This document shows, piece by piece, positions 40,983 through 51,590 of a stretch of 64,000 nucleotides of DNA (position 1 is its first letter; each line of letters begins with the position of its first letter). The stretch is taken from contig NZ_CP034891.1 of the NCBI RefSeq assembly GCF_005083565.1, positions 248,001-312,000 on the forward strand. Reading direction: 5' to 3'. A model generated the notes under the pieces. It saw only the letters and a list, made by a program, of their open reading frames with translations. It was not told the DNA's origin and did not search any database. This DNA is from Buchnera aphidicola (Acyrthosiphon lactucae). GTDB lineage: Bacteria; Pseudomonadota; Gammaproteobacteria; Enterobacterales; Enterobacteriaceae. Position numbers and translations under genes: made by a program.

Positions 40983-41615
40983 GTGATAAAAAAAATACAC
41001 TTAATTACATTATCACTTGCAGGTATATTTCAATCAGCTTATTTAGTACAAGAATTAGCTCATTCAGGAAAATGTGATAGTAATGCATTTAGCATATGTT
41101 TAAAAAGTATTTTAGAAATGAATCCTACTTCTATAATTACAATATACGGAAATCATGAAAAAAATCTAATTATAGGATTGAAAATATTAGTGTCAACTTT
41201 AACTTTTTCTACTTTTTCTTATTCTTATTTTGAATTAATTAAATATATTTTTAATATGATGATTATTGAAAGAAAATTAAAAAATAATCGTATAGCAATC
41301 TATTCTTTAAAAAATAAAATATCAGTTATATCTAATGAATATCGTTTAAATTGTAATATCGAAAATTTAACTAGTAAAATAGCAAGACTATATCTTGAAA
41401 TTATCAGTTCTTTAGGTTCTCGTATTTTAGTAAACGGAGTAAAAAATTTTTTACAAGATCTTCGAATACAAGAAAAAATTCGATGTTTGTTATTTTCAGG
41501 TATTCGTGCAATAGTTTTATGGAAACAATTCGGTGGAAGTAAACTACAATTAATATATTTTAGATATTTTATTATTAAAAAAGCAAAAAAAATATTATAT
41601 ACTTTAAAAGTATAA
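40983..41615 (+). CDS. hflD: HflD (YcfC) family protein
   Basis: HflD is a membrane-associated protein of uncertain role, known for influencing lambda CII stability. The start is a GTG five bases after a strong AAGGAG. The product has 210 residues (E. coli 213); ITLSLAGIFQSAYLVQELAHSG, LEMNPTS, and LLFSGIRAIVLWKQFGGSKLQL match the family. It keeps its E. coli place between mnmA and purB, which is the main reason for the confident call given that function is poorly known. Confidence 0.92.
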   Translation: MIKKIHLITLSLAGIFQSAYLVQELAHSGKCDSNAFSICLKSILEMNPTSIITIYGNHEKNLIIGLKILVSTLTFSTFSYSYFELIKYIFNMMIIERKLKNNRIAIYSLKNKISVISNEYRLNCNIENLTSKIARLYLEIISSLGSRILVNGVKNFLQDLRIQEKIRCLLFSGIRAIVLWKQFGGSKLQLIYFRYFIIKKAKKILYTLKV

Positions 41616-41656
41616 TTTAATTCTTATTTTGAATTATTGAAAATTAGGAATAATAT

Positions 41657-43027
41657 ATGAAATTAAATTCATTAACAGCCATCTCTCCTATTGATGGCCG
41701 ATATAGCAATTTAACAGTATTATTAAGAAATATTTTCAGTGAATTTAGTTTTTTGAAATATCGTCTTAATATTGAAATTCAATGGCTAAAAAAAATAATT
41801 AGCACGTCTGAAATATTAAAGATTAATAATATTAAAAATAAAGAAATATTATTTCTTGATAATATTTTTAAAGAATTTAATGAACAAGATGCAAATTCTA
41901 TTAAGAATATAGAAAAAGTAACTAATCATGATGTCAAATCTTTAGAATATTTTCTAAAAAAGAAAATTTCTAAATGTAAAAATCTTTTATTAATTTCAGA
42001 ATTTGTACATTTTGGATGTACTTCAGAAGACATTAATAATATATCATATGCATTAATGATTAAAGACGCTCGTGATCAAATAATTCTACCATTGTGGGAA
42101 CAAATTATAAGTACCTTAAAAAAAATAGCTTATAAATATCAAAAATATCCTTTGTTGTCTTTAACTCATGGACAACCAGCTACACCATCAACTATGGGTA
42201 AAGAAATCGCTAATTTTTATTATCGAATGAAACGTCAAGTAAAAATACTTAAAAAAATAGAAATATTAGGGAAAATTAATGGAAGTACTGGTAATTATAA
42301 TGCACATTTAGCAGCATACCCTAATATTAATTGGCATAAAATAAGTAAAGAATTCATAACATCATTTGGAATTCAATGGAATCCATATACTACACAAATT
42401 GAACCGCACGATTATATTGCAGAATTTTTTAGTTGTATATCACTCTTCAATACTATATTAATTGATTTTAATCGTGATATGTGGGGGTATATTTCTCTTA
42501 ATTACTTTAAACAAAAATCTAGAGATTATGAAATAGGTTCTTCAATAATGCCACATAAAATTAATCCAATTGATTTCGAAAATTCTGAGGGTAATTTAGG
42601 ATTATCTAATTCTTTAATGAATCATATGATAACAAAGTTACCTATTTCTAGATGGCAACGTGATTTAAGTGATTCTACAGTATTACGAAATTTAGGTGTA
42701 GCTATTTCTTACTCAATAATTGCATATCATTCTGTATTATCAGGAATTAATAAATTAGAAATTAATGAATCTCAATTATTAAAAAATTTAGATGAAAATT
42801 GGTCTATTTTATCTGAACCTATTCAAACTGTTATGCGCCGTTATGGGATACCAAATGCATACGAAAAATTAAAAGAATTAACTCGAGGAAAAAAAATAGA
42901 TAAAAAAATTATACATGTATTTATTTCTAATTTAAATATTCCCGAACAAGAGAAAAAACGTTTAAAAAATATTACTCCTTTTAACTACATCGGTCGAGCT
43001 ATTCAAATGGTTAGTGAAATAGAATAA
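41657..43027 (+). CDS. purB: adenylosuccinate lyase
   Basis: PurB cleaves adenylosuccinate to AMP and SAICAR to AICAR. The product is 456 residues, as in E. coli. Fumarase-superfamily signatures are HFGCTSEDINN near residue 120, LTHGQPATPSTMGKE near 170, and the mobile signature loop GSSIMPHKINPIDFENSEG near 295. Start ATG is preceded by TAGGAA. With gpt it supports adenine nucleotide interconversion. Confidence 0.97.
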   Translation: MKLNSLTAISPIDGRYSNLTVLLRNIFSEFSFLKYRLNIEIQWLKKIISTSEILKINNIKNKEILFLDNIFKEFNEQDANSIKNIEKVTNHDVKSLEYFLKKKISKCKNLLLISEFVHFGCTSEDINNISYALMIKDARDQIILPLWEQIISTLKKIAYKYQKYPLLSLTHGQPATPSTMGKEIANFYYRMKRQVKILKKIEILGKINGSTGNYNAHLAAYPNINWHKISKEFITSFGIQWNPYTTQIEPHDYIAEFFSCISLFNTILIDFNRDMWGYISLNYFKQKSRDYEIGSSIMPHKINPIDFENSEGNLGLSNSLMNHMITKLPISRWQRDLSDSTVLRNLGVAISYSIIAYHSVLSGINKLEINESQLLKNLDENWSILSEPIQTVMRRYGIPNAYEKLKELTRGKKIDKKIIHVFISNLNIPEQEKKRLKNITPFNYIGRAIQMVSEIE

Positions 43028-43106
43028 ATAATAATTTTATAATATATGTTATAGTATTTTTTATTATAATAAATATTAAAATATTTAAAATATTAGGAGA
43101 TTTTTT

Positions 43107-43697
43107 GTGACATTAGGAATTTTAGTTATTTCTTTTCTATTATTAACTGGATGCAATCAGTTTGTAAATATAAAACAAAATTCAAAAATAAATTATTTTT
43201 TAAACAAAAATAGTATAGAAAATACTTTAAGAGATTGGAACAATATTATTCAAGTTGCTGCACATAAGTATAAAGTTGAAGAAAAATTAATTAAGTCTAT
43301 TATTTATGTAGAATCTTCTGGAAATCCTTATGCTAAAAGTAAATCTAATGCTATTGGATTAATGCAAATTAAGCCTTCTGCAGCAGGAATGGAAGTATAT
43401 CGTTTAAATGGTAAAAAAGGTCAACCTTCTATTAAAGAATTATATAATCCAAAAATAAATATTAATATAGGAACTGCTTATATTAGTTTTTTAGAAAAAA
43501 GACTAATGAACATTAAAAATAAAGATGTAATGAGATATGCTACTATTGTTTCATATGTTAATGGAACTAGTGCATTACTTAAAACATTTTCTAAAAATAG
43601 AAAAGAAGCAATAAATATAATAAATACAATGACAACCGAAGACTTTTGTACACACATAAAAAAAAACATCCAGCAATTCAAGCATCTCGTTATTTAA
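43107..43697 (+). CDS. emtA: membrane-bound lytic transglycosylase EmtA (MltE), C-terminus frameshifted
   Basis: EmtA is an outer-membrane lipoprotein that cleaves peptidoglycan endolytically. The GTG start follows AGGAG; the lipobox LLTGC places the lipidated Cys at residue 16. The catalytic Glu69 is in YVESSGNP; SNAIGLMQIKPSA and VVSYVNGT-like VSYVNGTSALL follow. After an A9 run (43658-43666) the frame yields KNIQQFKHLVI and stops. With one more A it continues KHPAIQASRYLMK to a stop at 43729, matching E. coli NHPAPQAPRYIYK. The catalytic domain is complete either way. Confidence 0.92.
   Translation: MTLGILVISFLLLTGCNQFVNIKQNSKINYFLNKNSIENTLRDWNNIIQVAAHKYKVEEKLIKSIIYVESSGNPYAKSKSNAIGLMQIKPSAAGMEVYRLNGKKGQPSIKELYNPKININIGTAYISFLEKRLMNIKNKDVMRYATIVSYVNGTSALLKTFSKNRKEAINIINTMTTEDFCTHIKKNIQQFKHLVI
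43658..43666 (+). other. A9 homopolymer altering the emtA C-terminus
   Basis: Nine A after the His-Ile codons near the emtA end. Ten would restore the E. coli-like tail for about 20 more codons, ending at 43729. Confidence 0.7.
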
Positions 43698-43808
43698 TGA
43701 AAGTAATTATGATTTACAATCTGATATAAAAAAATATTTTTTAAACATATAATTAATAGAACATTAAATCACTATATTAATGATAATATTTATTTTTGAG
43801 ATATAAAA

Positions 43809-44591
43809 ATGGGATTTTTAAAAGGTAAAAAAATTTTAATAAGTGGAATTTCAAGTATGAGATCACTTTCTTTTGGTATAGCAAAATCTTTATATAGCCA
43901 GAAAGCAGAATTAGGATTTGTATGTCAAAATGAAAAAATGAGTAAAAAAATAAAGAAATTAACAGAATCTATGAAATCTTCTATTGTATTATCTTGTGAT
44001 GTTACTAGTGATGAAAATATTAAAAAGTTATTTATTGACTTAAGTCAAGTATGGAAGAAATTTGACGGATTAGTTCATGCTATTGCTTATTGTCCTAAAA
44101 AAAATTTTAATGGAGATTTTATTGAGAATGCTACTAGAGAAGGATTTAATATTTCTCATGAAATTAGTTCCTATAGTTTTTTAGGATTAATTAAAGAATG
44201 TAGAAAAATGTTAAATAATTTTTCTTCCTTATTAACTTTATCCTATTTAGGTGCACAACGTGTAATACCAAATTATAATATTATGGGTTTAGCTAAAGCA
44301 TCATTAGAAGCAAATGTTCGGTATATGGCTTATTCATTAGGTAAAGAAAATATTAGAGTTAATGCTATTTCATCTGGTCCCATTAAGACTGTTTCTTCTT
44401 ATCAAATTAAAAATTTTAAAAAAATACAAAATTATTCTAATTCATCTTCATTTTTAAAAAATTCTATTACTATTGACCATATAGGAAATGTAGCATCTTT
44501 TTTATTATCTAATTTATCCTTAGGTATTACAGGTTCAGTTATTTATGTTGATAATGGTTTTAATATTAGCGCTATAAATAATGCATTATAA
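43809..44591 (+). CDS. fabI: enoyl-[acyl-carrier-protein] reductase (NADH) FabI
   Basis: FabI reduces trans-2-enoyl-ACP at the end of each fatty acid elongation cycle. The product has 260 residues (E. coli 262). It is a short-chain dehydrogenase with GISSMRSLSFGIA at the cofactor loop, and the catalytic Tyr and Lys in YNIMGLAKASLEAN near residue 155-163. In E. coli the cofactor loop is followed by VASKLSIAYG; here the wording differs slightly but spacing is kept. With fabZ and acpS it shows that some fatty acid synthesis is retained. Confidence 0.95.
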   Translation: MGFLKGKKILISGISSMRSLSFGIAKSLYSQKAELGFVCQNEKMSKKIKKLTESMKSSIVLSCDVTSDENIKKLFIDLSQVWKKFDGLVHAIAYCPKKNFNGDFIENATREGFNISHEISSYSFLGLIKECRKMLNNFSSLLTLSYLGAQRVIPNYNIMGLAKASLEANVRYMAYSLGKENIRVNAISSGPIKTVSSYQIKNFKKIQNYSNSSSFLKNSITIDHIGNVASFLLSNLSLGITGSVIYVDNGFNISAINNAL

Positions 44592-44784
44592 TATGATTTT
44601 TAAAGTTTAGCAGATTTTAAAATAAACAATATAACTTTTTATTATTAAAATAAGTTATTATGATACATAAATTTCCATAAAATTAAGAAATAATTATCTA
44701 TGATATTTTATAAATGAATTATATATTTAAATTTAAATTTATAAAATTATTAATTTTCTACTATGACAATTAGGTCGCATTACT

Positions 44785-46728
44785 ATGTTCCAAAACAATC
44801 CATTACTTACACAGTTAAAAAAAAATATGCATGCTAAAACACCGCGCGTTGAAGGCATAGTAAAAAGCACTGAAAGAGGATTTGGATTTTTAGAAATTGA
44901 TATACAAAAAAGTTATTTTATACCTCCTAAAAATATGAAAAAAGTTATGCATGGAGATAAAATAATTGCATTATTAAAAATAGAAAAAGACAGAGAAATA
45001 GTCGAACCTGAAAAATTGATCGAACCTTTTTTAAATAGGTTTGTTGGAAAAATAGAAAAAAAAGATAATAGACTATTTATAATACCAGATTATCCATTTT
45101 TAAAGCATCTTATAATATGTCAACCTAATAAAAATTGCATAAATACCTTTCAGAATGGCGATTGGGCTATAGCTCAGTTAACAAAACATAAACTTAAGGG
45201 ACATCATATTTTTTATGCTGAGTTGACCGAAAAAATTACACAAGAAGATGATCCATTGATACCATGGTCAGTAACGTTAGCAAGGCATAATCTTGATAGA
45301 AAAGAACCTCTAATAGAAGAAAACGATCTTGTTTTAAAAGAATATTACGACAGAAAAGATTTAACAAATTTAGATTTTATCACTATTGATAACATCAATA
45401 CTAAAGATATTGATGACGCTATTTTCGTCGATGAAAAATCTAATGGTGAAATTTCTTTAACTGTGGCAATTGCAGATCCAACAGCTTATATAGAACATGG
45501 TAGTAAGTTAGATATTATAGCATCTAATAGAATATTCACAAATTATTTACCAGGTTTTAATATTCCTATGTTGCCTAGAAAATTATCAGAAGATATATGT
45601 TCATTAAATCCTAATAAACGTCGTCCAGTAGTAGCATGTCATATGACTATTTTAAACGATGGAAGTATTTCTGATAAGATTCAGTTTTTTTTAGCATGGA
45701 TAAAATCAAAATCAAAATTATCTTATGATCATGTTTCAGATTGGATTGAAAAATGCGGAACATGGATCCCTCCAACAAAATCTATCGAAAAACAAATATT
45801 AATTTTACATCGTTTATGTTTATTACGTATGAAATGGCGTAAGATAAATGCGGTATTATTTAAAGATAGTGTAGAATATCGGTTTCATTTGTCTGAATGT
45901 GGAAATGTTATAGACGTTATAATTGAAAAGAGACGTATTGCTCATAAAATTATTGAAGAGTCTATGATAATCGCTAATATATCTGCTGCTAATTTTTTAT
46001 CCAAAAATATCGGATTTGGTATATACAATGTACATACTGGTTTTGATCTTGTTAATGCTGAAAATGCAGTTTCTTTTTTAAGGAATTATAATTTAAACTT
46101 TAGCGCTAAAGAAATAACTACTTTAAAAGGTTTTTGTAATCTTAGACGCGTTTTAAATATATTATCAAATAATTATATTGATAGTCGTATCCGTCGTTTT
46201 CAATCTTTTGGAGATTTTAGTACTACCCCAGGTCCTCATTTTGCACTGGGTTTTTCAGAATATGCAACCTGGACTTCTCCGATTCGTAAATATAGTGATA
46301 TGATTAATCATCGTTTGTTAAAGTCTATCATAAAAAAAGAAAAACCAATTAAACCTAGTGAAGATATTAAATTAAAAATAAGTGAACAAAGACGACGTAA
46401 TAGAATGGCTGAAAGAGATGTTTCAGATTGGCTCTATACTATATTATTACAGCAAAAAAAATATCAGAACAAAATATTTAATGCTGAGATAACTGATATT
46501 GCTAGAAGTGGAATAAGAGCACGATTAATAGAAAATGGTGCTAATGTCTTTATTCCTGCATCCTTTATACATCCTATTAGAGAAGAATTAAATTTTAATC
46601 AAGAAGTAGGACAGGTATTTATTAATGATATTATACATTATAAAATATCTGATTTAATTCAAGTAAAATTATCAGATATTCGCTTGGAAACACGTAGTAT
46701 TATTGCTAAACCAGATTTTCACAATTAA
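44785..46728 (+). CDS. rnb: exoribonuclease II
   Basis: RNase II degrades single-stranded RNA from the 3' end. The product has 647 residues (E. coli 644). Cold-shock domains lie at the N-terminus (GIVKSTERGFGFLE), then the RNB catalytic domain with the aspartate cluster in DNINTKDIDDAIFVD near residue 205, and a C-terminal S1 domain (NAEITDIARSGIRARL). It begins after a 193-nt AT-rich spacer downstream of fabI; the sap genes between them in E. coli are gone. Confidence 0.97.
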   Translation: MFQNNPLLTQLKKNMHAKTPRVEGIVKSTERGFGFLEIDIQKSYFIPPKNMKKVMHGDKIIALLKIEKDREIVEPEKLIEPFLNRFVGKIEKKDNRLFIIPDYPFLKHLIICQPNKNCINTFQNGDWAIAQLTKHKLKGHHIFYAELTEKITQEDDPLIPWSVTLARHNLDRKEPLIEENDLVLKEYYDRKDLTNLDFITIDNINTKDIDDAIFVDEKSNGEISLTVAIADPTAYIEHGSKLDIIASNRIFTNYLPGFNIPMLPRKLSEDICSLNPNKRRPVVACHMTILNDGSISDKIQFFLAWIKSKSKLSYDHVSDWIEKCGTWIPPTKSIEKQILILHRLCLLRMKWRKINAVLFKDSVEYRFHLSECGNVIDVIIEKRRIAHKIIEESMIIANISAANFLSKNIGFGIYNVHTGFDLVNAENAVSFLRNYNLNFSAKEITTLKGFCNLRRVLNILSNNYIDSRIRRFQSFGDFSTTPGPHFALGFSEYATWTSPIRKYSDMINHRLLKSIIKKEKPIKPSEDIKLKISEQRRRNRMAERDVSDWLYTILLQQKKYQNKIFNAEITDIARSGIRARLIENGANVFIPASFIHPIREELNFNQEVGQVFINDIIHYKISDLIQVKLSDIRLETRSIIAKPDFHN

Positions 46729-46842
46729 AATAAACAATAGAATGAAAAATTTTATATTTTTTTAAAGGCAAAATATTATATTAATAATAAAAAAATATTT
46801 TTAAATAAGTTATAAAAATTCAATATAAATTAGGAGTATAAT

Positions 46843-47490
46843 ATGAATATTTCAATTTTTGATTTATCTATATATATAAAATTCTTTATAGGTTTATGTG
46901 CTTTAGTTAATCCAATTGGAATGATTCCTATCTTTACAACTATGACAAATAATCAGTCTTTTTTAGAAAGAAAAAAAACTAACTTGATAGCTAATTTTTC
47001 AGCTTCATTAATTTTATTAATATCATTATTTTTTGGTACTAATATTTTAAACATCTTTGGTATATCTATAAATTCTTTTCGTATTGCTGGTGGAATGCTA
47101 ATTATTAGTATAGCTTTTTCTATGATTAGTGGTCAATTTATAAAAAAAGTAGAACACCAAAAAGACAGAAAAGTAGAAAACAAATTCACTAACATTAGTG
47201 TTGTTCCTTTAGCTATGCCCTTAATCGCAGGTCCTGGAGCAATTAGTTCTACTATTGTATGGAGTACTTATTATTCAAGTTGGATGAATTTATTTGGATG
47301 CAGTCTAATAATTTTTTTATTTTCATTTGTGTGTTGGCTGTGTTTTGAAGCTGCTCCATGCGTAGTACAAATTTTAGGTAAAACAGGAATTAATATTATT
47401 ACTCGCATTATGGGTTTATTACTAATGTCTCTTGGCATAGAATTTATTAGTACTGGTATAAAATCTATTTTCCCTGGATTATTAAATTAA
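46843..47490 (+). CDS. ychE: MarC-family inner membrane protein YchE
   Basis: A 215-residue multi-pass membrane protein, the same length as E. coli YchE. About six hydrophobic segments are visible; LCALVNPIGMIPIF near the N-terminus and PLAMPLIAGPGAISSTI near the middle are the MarC/UPF0056 signatures. Substrate and role are unknown in any organism I can name with confidence. As one of few transporters-like proteins kept in this genome it could serve metabolite exchange, but that is speculation. Confidence 0.88.
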   Translation: MNISIFDLSIYIKFFIGLCALVNPIGMIPIFTTMTNNQSFLERKKTNLIANFSASLILLISLFFGTNILNIFGISINSFRIAGGMLIISIAFSMISGQFIKKVEHQKDRKVENKFTNISVVPLAMPLIAGPGAISSTIVWSTYYSSWMNLFGCSLIIFLFSFVCWLCFEAAPCVVQILGKTGINIITRIMGLLLMSLGIEFISTGIKSIFPGLLN

Positions 47491-47526
47491 TCTATTTTTT
47501 AAATTTAAATTTTTATTGGATAATTC

Positions 47527-48186
47527 TTGCAAAAAAAAATAATTTTTTTTCGTAATTTAGGAATAGAAAATTGGTTAAAAACTGTTAATAACATGAATAT
47601 TTTTACAAACTTACGTAATTTTAATACATTTGATGAAATTTGGTTTGTAGAACATTATCCAATTTTTACTCAAGGACAATTAAAAATAAAAGAGAATATA
47701 AATTTTATTGGTGATATTCCGATAGTAAAAACTAATAGAGGTGGTCAAATTACATATCATGGACCTGGACAACAAATCCTATATTTCCTAATCGATTTAA
47801 AACGTCGAAAAATTAGTATTCGTCAATTAATAGACATAATGCAAAAAATAGTAATAGAAACTTTAAATGATTTTTCTCTTGACGCATATAGTAAAAAAAA
47901 ATCACCAGGTGTATATATAAATGAAAAAAAAATATGTTCTTTAGGATTACGAGTAAAAAAAGGTTCAACTCTACATGGTTTAGCACTCAATGTTGATATG
48001 AATTTAAAACCATTTAACTACATCCACCCCTGTGGTGATATAAATATAAAAATGACACAAATAAAAGATTTTGATTTAAATATTAAGCTAAAAGATATAC
48101 GAATTATTTTAATTAAAAAATTATCTAAATTTTTGAAAGTTATTATGATAAATAACGAGTACAAAAAAAAACAATTCATTAATTAA
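47527..48186 (+). CDS. lipB: octanoyltransferase LipB
   Basis: LipB moves octanoate from ACP to lipoyl domains. The start is a TTG preceded by TTGGAT; no ATG lies upstream in frame. The product has 219 residues (E. coli 213). Conserved: WFVEHYPIFTQGQ, TNRGGQITYHGPGQQ, the lysine in CSLGLRVKKGSTLHG and the catalytic Cys in IHPCGD near 170. It lies 110 nt upstream of lipA, which completes lipoate synthesis. Confidence 0.95.
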   Translation: MQKKIIFFRNLGIENWLKTVNNMNIFTNLRNFNTFDEIWFVEHYPIFTQGQLKIKENINFIGDIPIVKTNRGGQITYHGPGQQILYFLIDLKRRKISIRQLIDIMQKIVIETLNDFSLDAYSKKKSPGVYINEKKICSLGLRVKKGSTLHGLALNVDMNLKPFNYIHPCGDINIKMTQIKDFDLNIKLKDIRIILIKKLSKFLKVIMINNEYKKKQFIN

Positions 48187-48296
48187 AATTAATTATAAAT
48201 ATGTAATATAGGATTTTAAAATTTTACTTAAATAAGTATTTTAAATTTAATATATAGTAAATATTTTAATAATTTTAAATCGAGATAATAAATTTC

Positions 48297-49250
48297 ATGA
48301 AGAAAAATAAAGATGTTTTATTAAAAAATAAAACATTAAAAAAATTAAAGATTATTACTACCAAAAATACTTATAAAATCACAGAAAAGTTAAAAAAACC
48401 TGATTGGATAAAAATTAAAATACCTGTTGATACATCTCGTATATATAAAATAAAAAATGCATTACGTAAAAATAATTTACATTCTGTTTGTCAAGAAGCT
48501 CAATGTCCAAATTTATCAGAATGTTTTAATAATGGTACTGCAACATTTATGATTCTCGGTCCTATCTGTACACGAAACTGTCCATTTTGTGCAGTTTTTC
48601 ATGGCATACCTAATCCTGTAAATTTAGCAGAACCTAAAAAATTATCTAAAACTATCTTTGATATGGGAATTAATTATGTAGTTATTACTTCAGTTGTACG
48701 TGATGATTTATATGATGGAGGTGCTCAACATTTTGTCAATTGTATTCAAGCTATTCGTAGTAAAAATAAGGTTAAAATTGAAATATTAGTTCCTGATTTT
48801 CGAGGGAGAATAAAATTAATTTTAAATATTTTTAATAATACACTGCCTGATATTTTTAATCATAATATAGAAAACGTTCCTAGAATGTATAAAAAAATTC
48901 GTCCTGGAGCTAATTATAAAAGATCTTTATTACTATTAGAATCTTTTAAAAAAAAATATTTTGATATCCCAACTAAATCAGGTCTGATGTTAGGTATTGG
49001 AGAAAAAGATATTGAAATTATTCAAGTCATGAAAGATCTTTATTCAAGTGGAGTTACATTATTAACAGTAGGTCAATATCTTCAACCTAGTATTCGTCAT
49101 CTGCCAGTAAAACGTTATATATCACTTTCAGAATTCGAAAATATAAAAAAAGAAGCTCTATCTATTGGTTTTACTAATGCTTATTGTGGTCCTTTTGTTC
49201 GTTCATCATATCATGCTAGTTTTCAATCGCATTTATCTATTAAGAAATAA
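48297..49250 (+). CDS. lipA: lipoyl synthase
   Basis: LipA inserts sulfur at C6 and C8 of protein-bound octanoate. The product has 317 residues (E. coli 321). The auxiliary cluster cysteines are in [14 protein letters not shown], the radical-SAM motif in CTRNCPFC, and the C-terminal serine in the family RSSYHA is present. The N-terminal 40 residues are lysine-rich and diverged. Lipoylation would serve 2-oxoacid dehydrogenases kept in this organism. Confidence 0.96.
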   Translation: MKKNKDVLLKNKTLKKLKIITTKNTYKITEKLKKPDWIKIKIPVDTSRIYKIKNALRKNNLHSVCQEAQCPNLSECFNNGTATFMILGPICTRNCPFCAVFHGIPNPVNLAEPKKLSKTIFDMGINYVVITSVVRDDLYDGGAQHFVNCIQAIRSKNKVKIEILVPDFRGRIKLILNIFNNTLPDIFNHNIENVPRMYKKIRPGANYKRSLLLLESFKKKYFDIPTKSGLMLGIGEKDIEIIQVMKDLYSSGVTLLTVGQYLQPSIRHLPVKRYISLSEFENIKKEALSIGFTNAYCGPFVRSSYHASFQSHLSIKK

Positions 49251-49374
49251 TAATATTAATAGTATTTAAAAATTAATATTTATATATCATGTAACTAGCA
49301 CGTTTTACATAAAAAAATATATAGGAAATAATATTTTTCTATTAATATATGTTATTTATACTAGAGGTTGCATA

Positions 49375-50085
49375 GTGTTGAATCCTAATTCGGTTAAAAT
49401 GCCAAAAATCATCATTGCATTAGATTTTTGTAATAAAAAATCAGCTATGAAATTAGTAAATCTTCTTAATCCGTCATTTTATTATTTAAAAATTGGAAAA
49501 GAAATGTTTACAATTTTAGGTTGTAAATTTATAAAAGAATTACATCAACTGGGATTTAACATATTTCTTGATTTAAAATTTCATGATATCCCAAATACTG
49601 TTTTTAATGCTACAAAAGCAGCAGCAGATTTAGGAATTTGGATGTTAAGTGTTCATGCTGCTGGTGGTAAAAAAATGCTGATTTCTGCAAAAAAAGCATT
49701 AAAATCTTTCAAAAAAGCTCCTTTATTAATAGCAGTTACAGCGTTAACTAGTTTAAAAGAAGAAGAATTGAAAGAAATTGGAATTCACATTTCGTTAACA
49801 GAATATATTCTAAAACTATCAAAATTATCTAATGATTGTGGTTTGGATGGTATTGTTTGTCCAGGAAAAGAAGCAAAAAAAATTAAGTTTTTATTTGGAA
49901 ATCAATATAAAATTATTACACCAGGTATTAGAATTTCTAAAGATTTACTATATGATCAAAATAATATCATTACTCCTAAAGAAGCAAAAGAATGTAAAAT
50001 AGATTATATAGTAATAGGACGCTCTATTACTATGTCAAAAAATCCGATTAAGAAATTAGATTTGATAATAAAATCTATGAAATAA
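49375..50085 (+). CDS. pyrF: orotidine 5'-phosphate decarboxylase
   Basis: PyrF makes UMP from OMP, the last step of de novo pyrimidine synthesis, feeding pyrH in this window. The GTG start lies eight bases after GAGG. The product has 236 residues (E. coli 245). The active-site [11 protein letters not shown] near residue 64 carries the Asp-Lys-Asp array; VHAAGG and TPGIRIS phosphate-loop regions and IVIGRSIT near the end follow. Confidence 0.96.
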   Translation: MLNPNSVKMPKIIIALDFCNKKSAMKLVNLLNPSFYYLKIGKEMFTILGCKFIKELHQLGFNIFLDLKFHDIPNTVFNATKAAADLGIWMLSVHAAGGKKMLISAKKALKSFKKAPLLIAVTALTSLKEEELKEIGIHISLTEYILKLSKLSNDCGLDGIVCPGKEAKKIKFLFGNQYKIITPGIRISKDLLYDQNNIITPKEAKECKIDYIVIGRSITMSKNPIKKLDLIIKSMK

Positions 50086-50144
50086 ATTTTAAAAAATATA
50101 AAAACATTATAAAATATTTATTTAATCCTGAATTAGGAGGATTT

Positions 50145-50735
50145 ATGCGATTAATAGAAAAAGCTATATTACCTACTCCCTGGGGAAATTTTTTCATATT
50201 TGGTTTTGAAGAAAAGAAAAGTGGTAAAAATCATGTTGCTCTTGTATATGGTAATATAAAAAAAAGTACTCCTACTCTTTCTAGAGTACATTCAGAATGT
50301 TTAACAGGTGATGCTTTATTTAGTTTACGATGTGATTGTGGCAGTCAACTAGAAATGTCTATGGAAAGAATTTCTCAAGAAGGAAGTGGTGTATTAATTT
50401 ATCATCGTCAAGAAGGAAGAAACATTGGTTTGCTTAATAAAATAAGAGCATATGCTTTACAAGATAGAGGATTAGATACAGTTCAAGCTAATCAAAAACT
50501 TGGTTTTTCTGCTGATGAGAGAGATTTTTCATTATGTGCTAAAATATTTAATTTACTAAATATTAAAAAAATTCGTTTATTAACAAATAATCCATTTAAA
50601 GTTCAGATGCTTATTAATGCTGGAATAAATATTATAGAACGAGTTCCTCTTATTGTAGAAAAAAATTCTAAGAATGCTTATTATTTAAAAACTAAAGCTG
50701 AAAAAATGGGTCACTTGTTATCTGAAGAAATATAA
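50145..50735 (+). CDS. ribA: GTP cyclohydrolase II
   Basis: RibA opens GTP to start riboflavin synthesis, a vitamin that Buchnera may share with its host. The product is 196 residues, as in E. coli. Zinc cysteines are in [19 protein letters not shown]; the catalytic region is [30 protein letters not shown]-like [11 protein letters not shown] follows. It has a consensus AGGAGG ribosome site 6 nt before the ATG, one of the strongest in the window. Confidence 0.97.
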   Translation: MRLIEKAILPTPWGNFFIFGFEEKKSGKNHVALVYGNIKKSTPTLSRVHSECLTGDALFSLRCDCGSQLEMSMERISQEGSGVLIYHRQEGRNIGLLNKIRAYALQDRGLDTVQANQKLGFSADERDFSLCAKIFNLLNIKKIRLLTNNPFKVQMLINAGINIIERVPLIVEKNSKNAYYLKTKAEKMGHLLSEEI

Positions 50736-50794
50736 TTAATTATTTAAATATAAATTAATTTTTTGTTAAAAAAATACTTTACTATTTAAATAGT

Positions 50795-50817
50795 AGGGGT
50801 TTTTTTGATGAACCCCT
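50795..50817. terminator. hairpin between convergent ribA and hns
   Basis: AGGGGTT (50795-50801) pairs with AACCCCT (50811-50817) over a 9-nt loop, directly preceded by the palindrome ACTATTTAAATAGT (50780-50793). GC content is high for an intergenic site. No clean T-run follows on either strand close by, so termination is plausible but not textbook. Confidence 0.45.
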
Positions 50818-50826
50818 GGATAAAAA

Positions 50827-51234
50827 TTATAATAAAAAATCTTTTAATATTTTTTTATTTTTTAAAATAGCATTTTTAATTACTGATGGAGTTCGTCCCT
50901 GACCAGTCCATGTTTTAAAATCTCCGTTTTTGTTAATATATTTATATTTTGCTGGTCTTTTAGGTCTTTTGCGTTTTTCTAACGATTTAATAGAATTGTT
51001 TTTTGTTAGTAACTCATTAGGACTTATACCATCAGCAATCAACATTTCTCTGTATTTTTTTAATTTGATTATCCTCTGTTCTATTTCTTTTTGAATTTTT
51101 TTTTCTTCTTCTTTTCTTTCATTAACGACAATTTTTAATTTTTCTAATATTTCTTCTAGAATTTCTAAAGAACATTCTCGTGAATGCACACGAAGCGTAC
51201 GAATATTATTTAGAATTTTTAGTATTTCGTTCAT
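50827..51234 (-). CDS. hns: nucleoid-associated protein H-NS
   Basis: H-NS is a DNA-bridging protein that prefers AT-rich, curved DNA. The product has 135 residues (E. coli 137). The N-terminal oligomerization helices are near-identical in wording ([20 protein letters not shown]), followed by [15 protein letters not shown] [11 protein letters not shown] and the C-terminal DNA-binding loop [13 protein letters not shown]. The linker is lysine-rich ([11 protein letters not shown]). The 356-nt stretch upstream (51235-51590) holds no gene; one weak hairpin, ATGTAT/ATACAT at 51354-51383, is visible. Confidence 0.96.
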   Translation of the reverse strand: MNEILKILNNIRTLRVHSRECSLEILEEILEKLKIVVNERKEEEKKIQKEIEQRIIKLKKYREMLIADGISPNELLTKNNSIKSLEKRKRPKRPAKYKYINKNGDFKTWTGQGRTPSVIKNAILKNKKILKDFLL

Positions 51235-51590
51235 TAGTATGTTCTCATCATATTAGTTAAAGATAAAAATATTTTTACTTAACAATCAATATTAAAAATG
51301 AGAAATCAATAATTTGAATAAAAAAACTCATTTATTAAAAATATAAAAATTTTATGTATTTTAAAATTCATAAAAATATACATAGTTTTTTTGATAAGAA
51401 AATTTTTATATTTTTACATTTATAATGTATAAAAAATATACAATACTTAAAGTTTTTATATAAATATATAACATGGTTTTATTATAGGTACAACAAAAGG
51501 ATTCTATTAAATATAAATATATATTGAAAGTTTAAGATTAAATTTATAAAATTAATAATCTATTTAAAAAACTTTAATTAAATATTACTA

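Noticed and set aside
47527..47545. Frameshift at the A-run after the lipB TTG start
   Set aside because: The frame from the TTG already gives full family length and no better upstream start exists.
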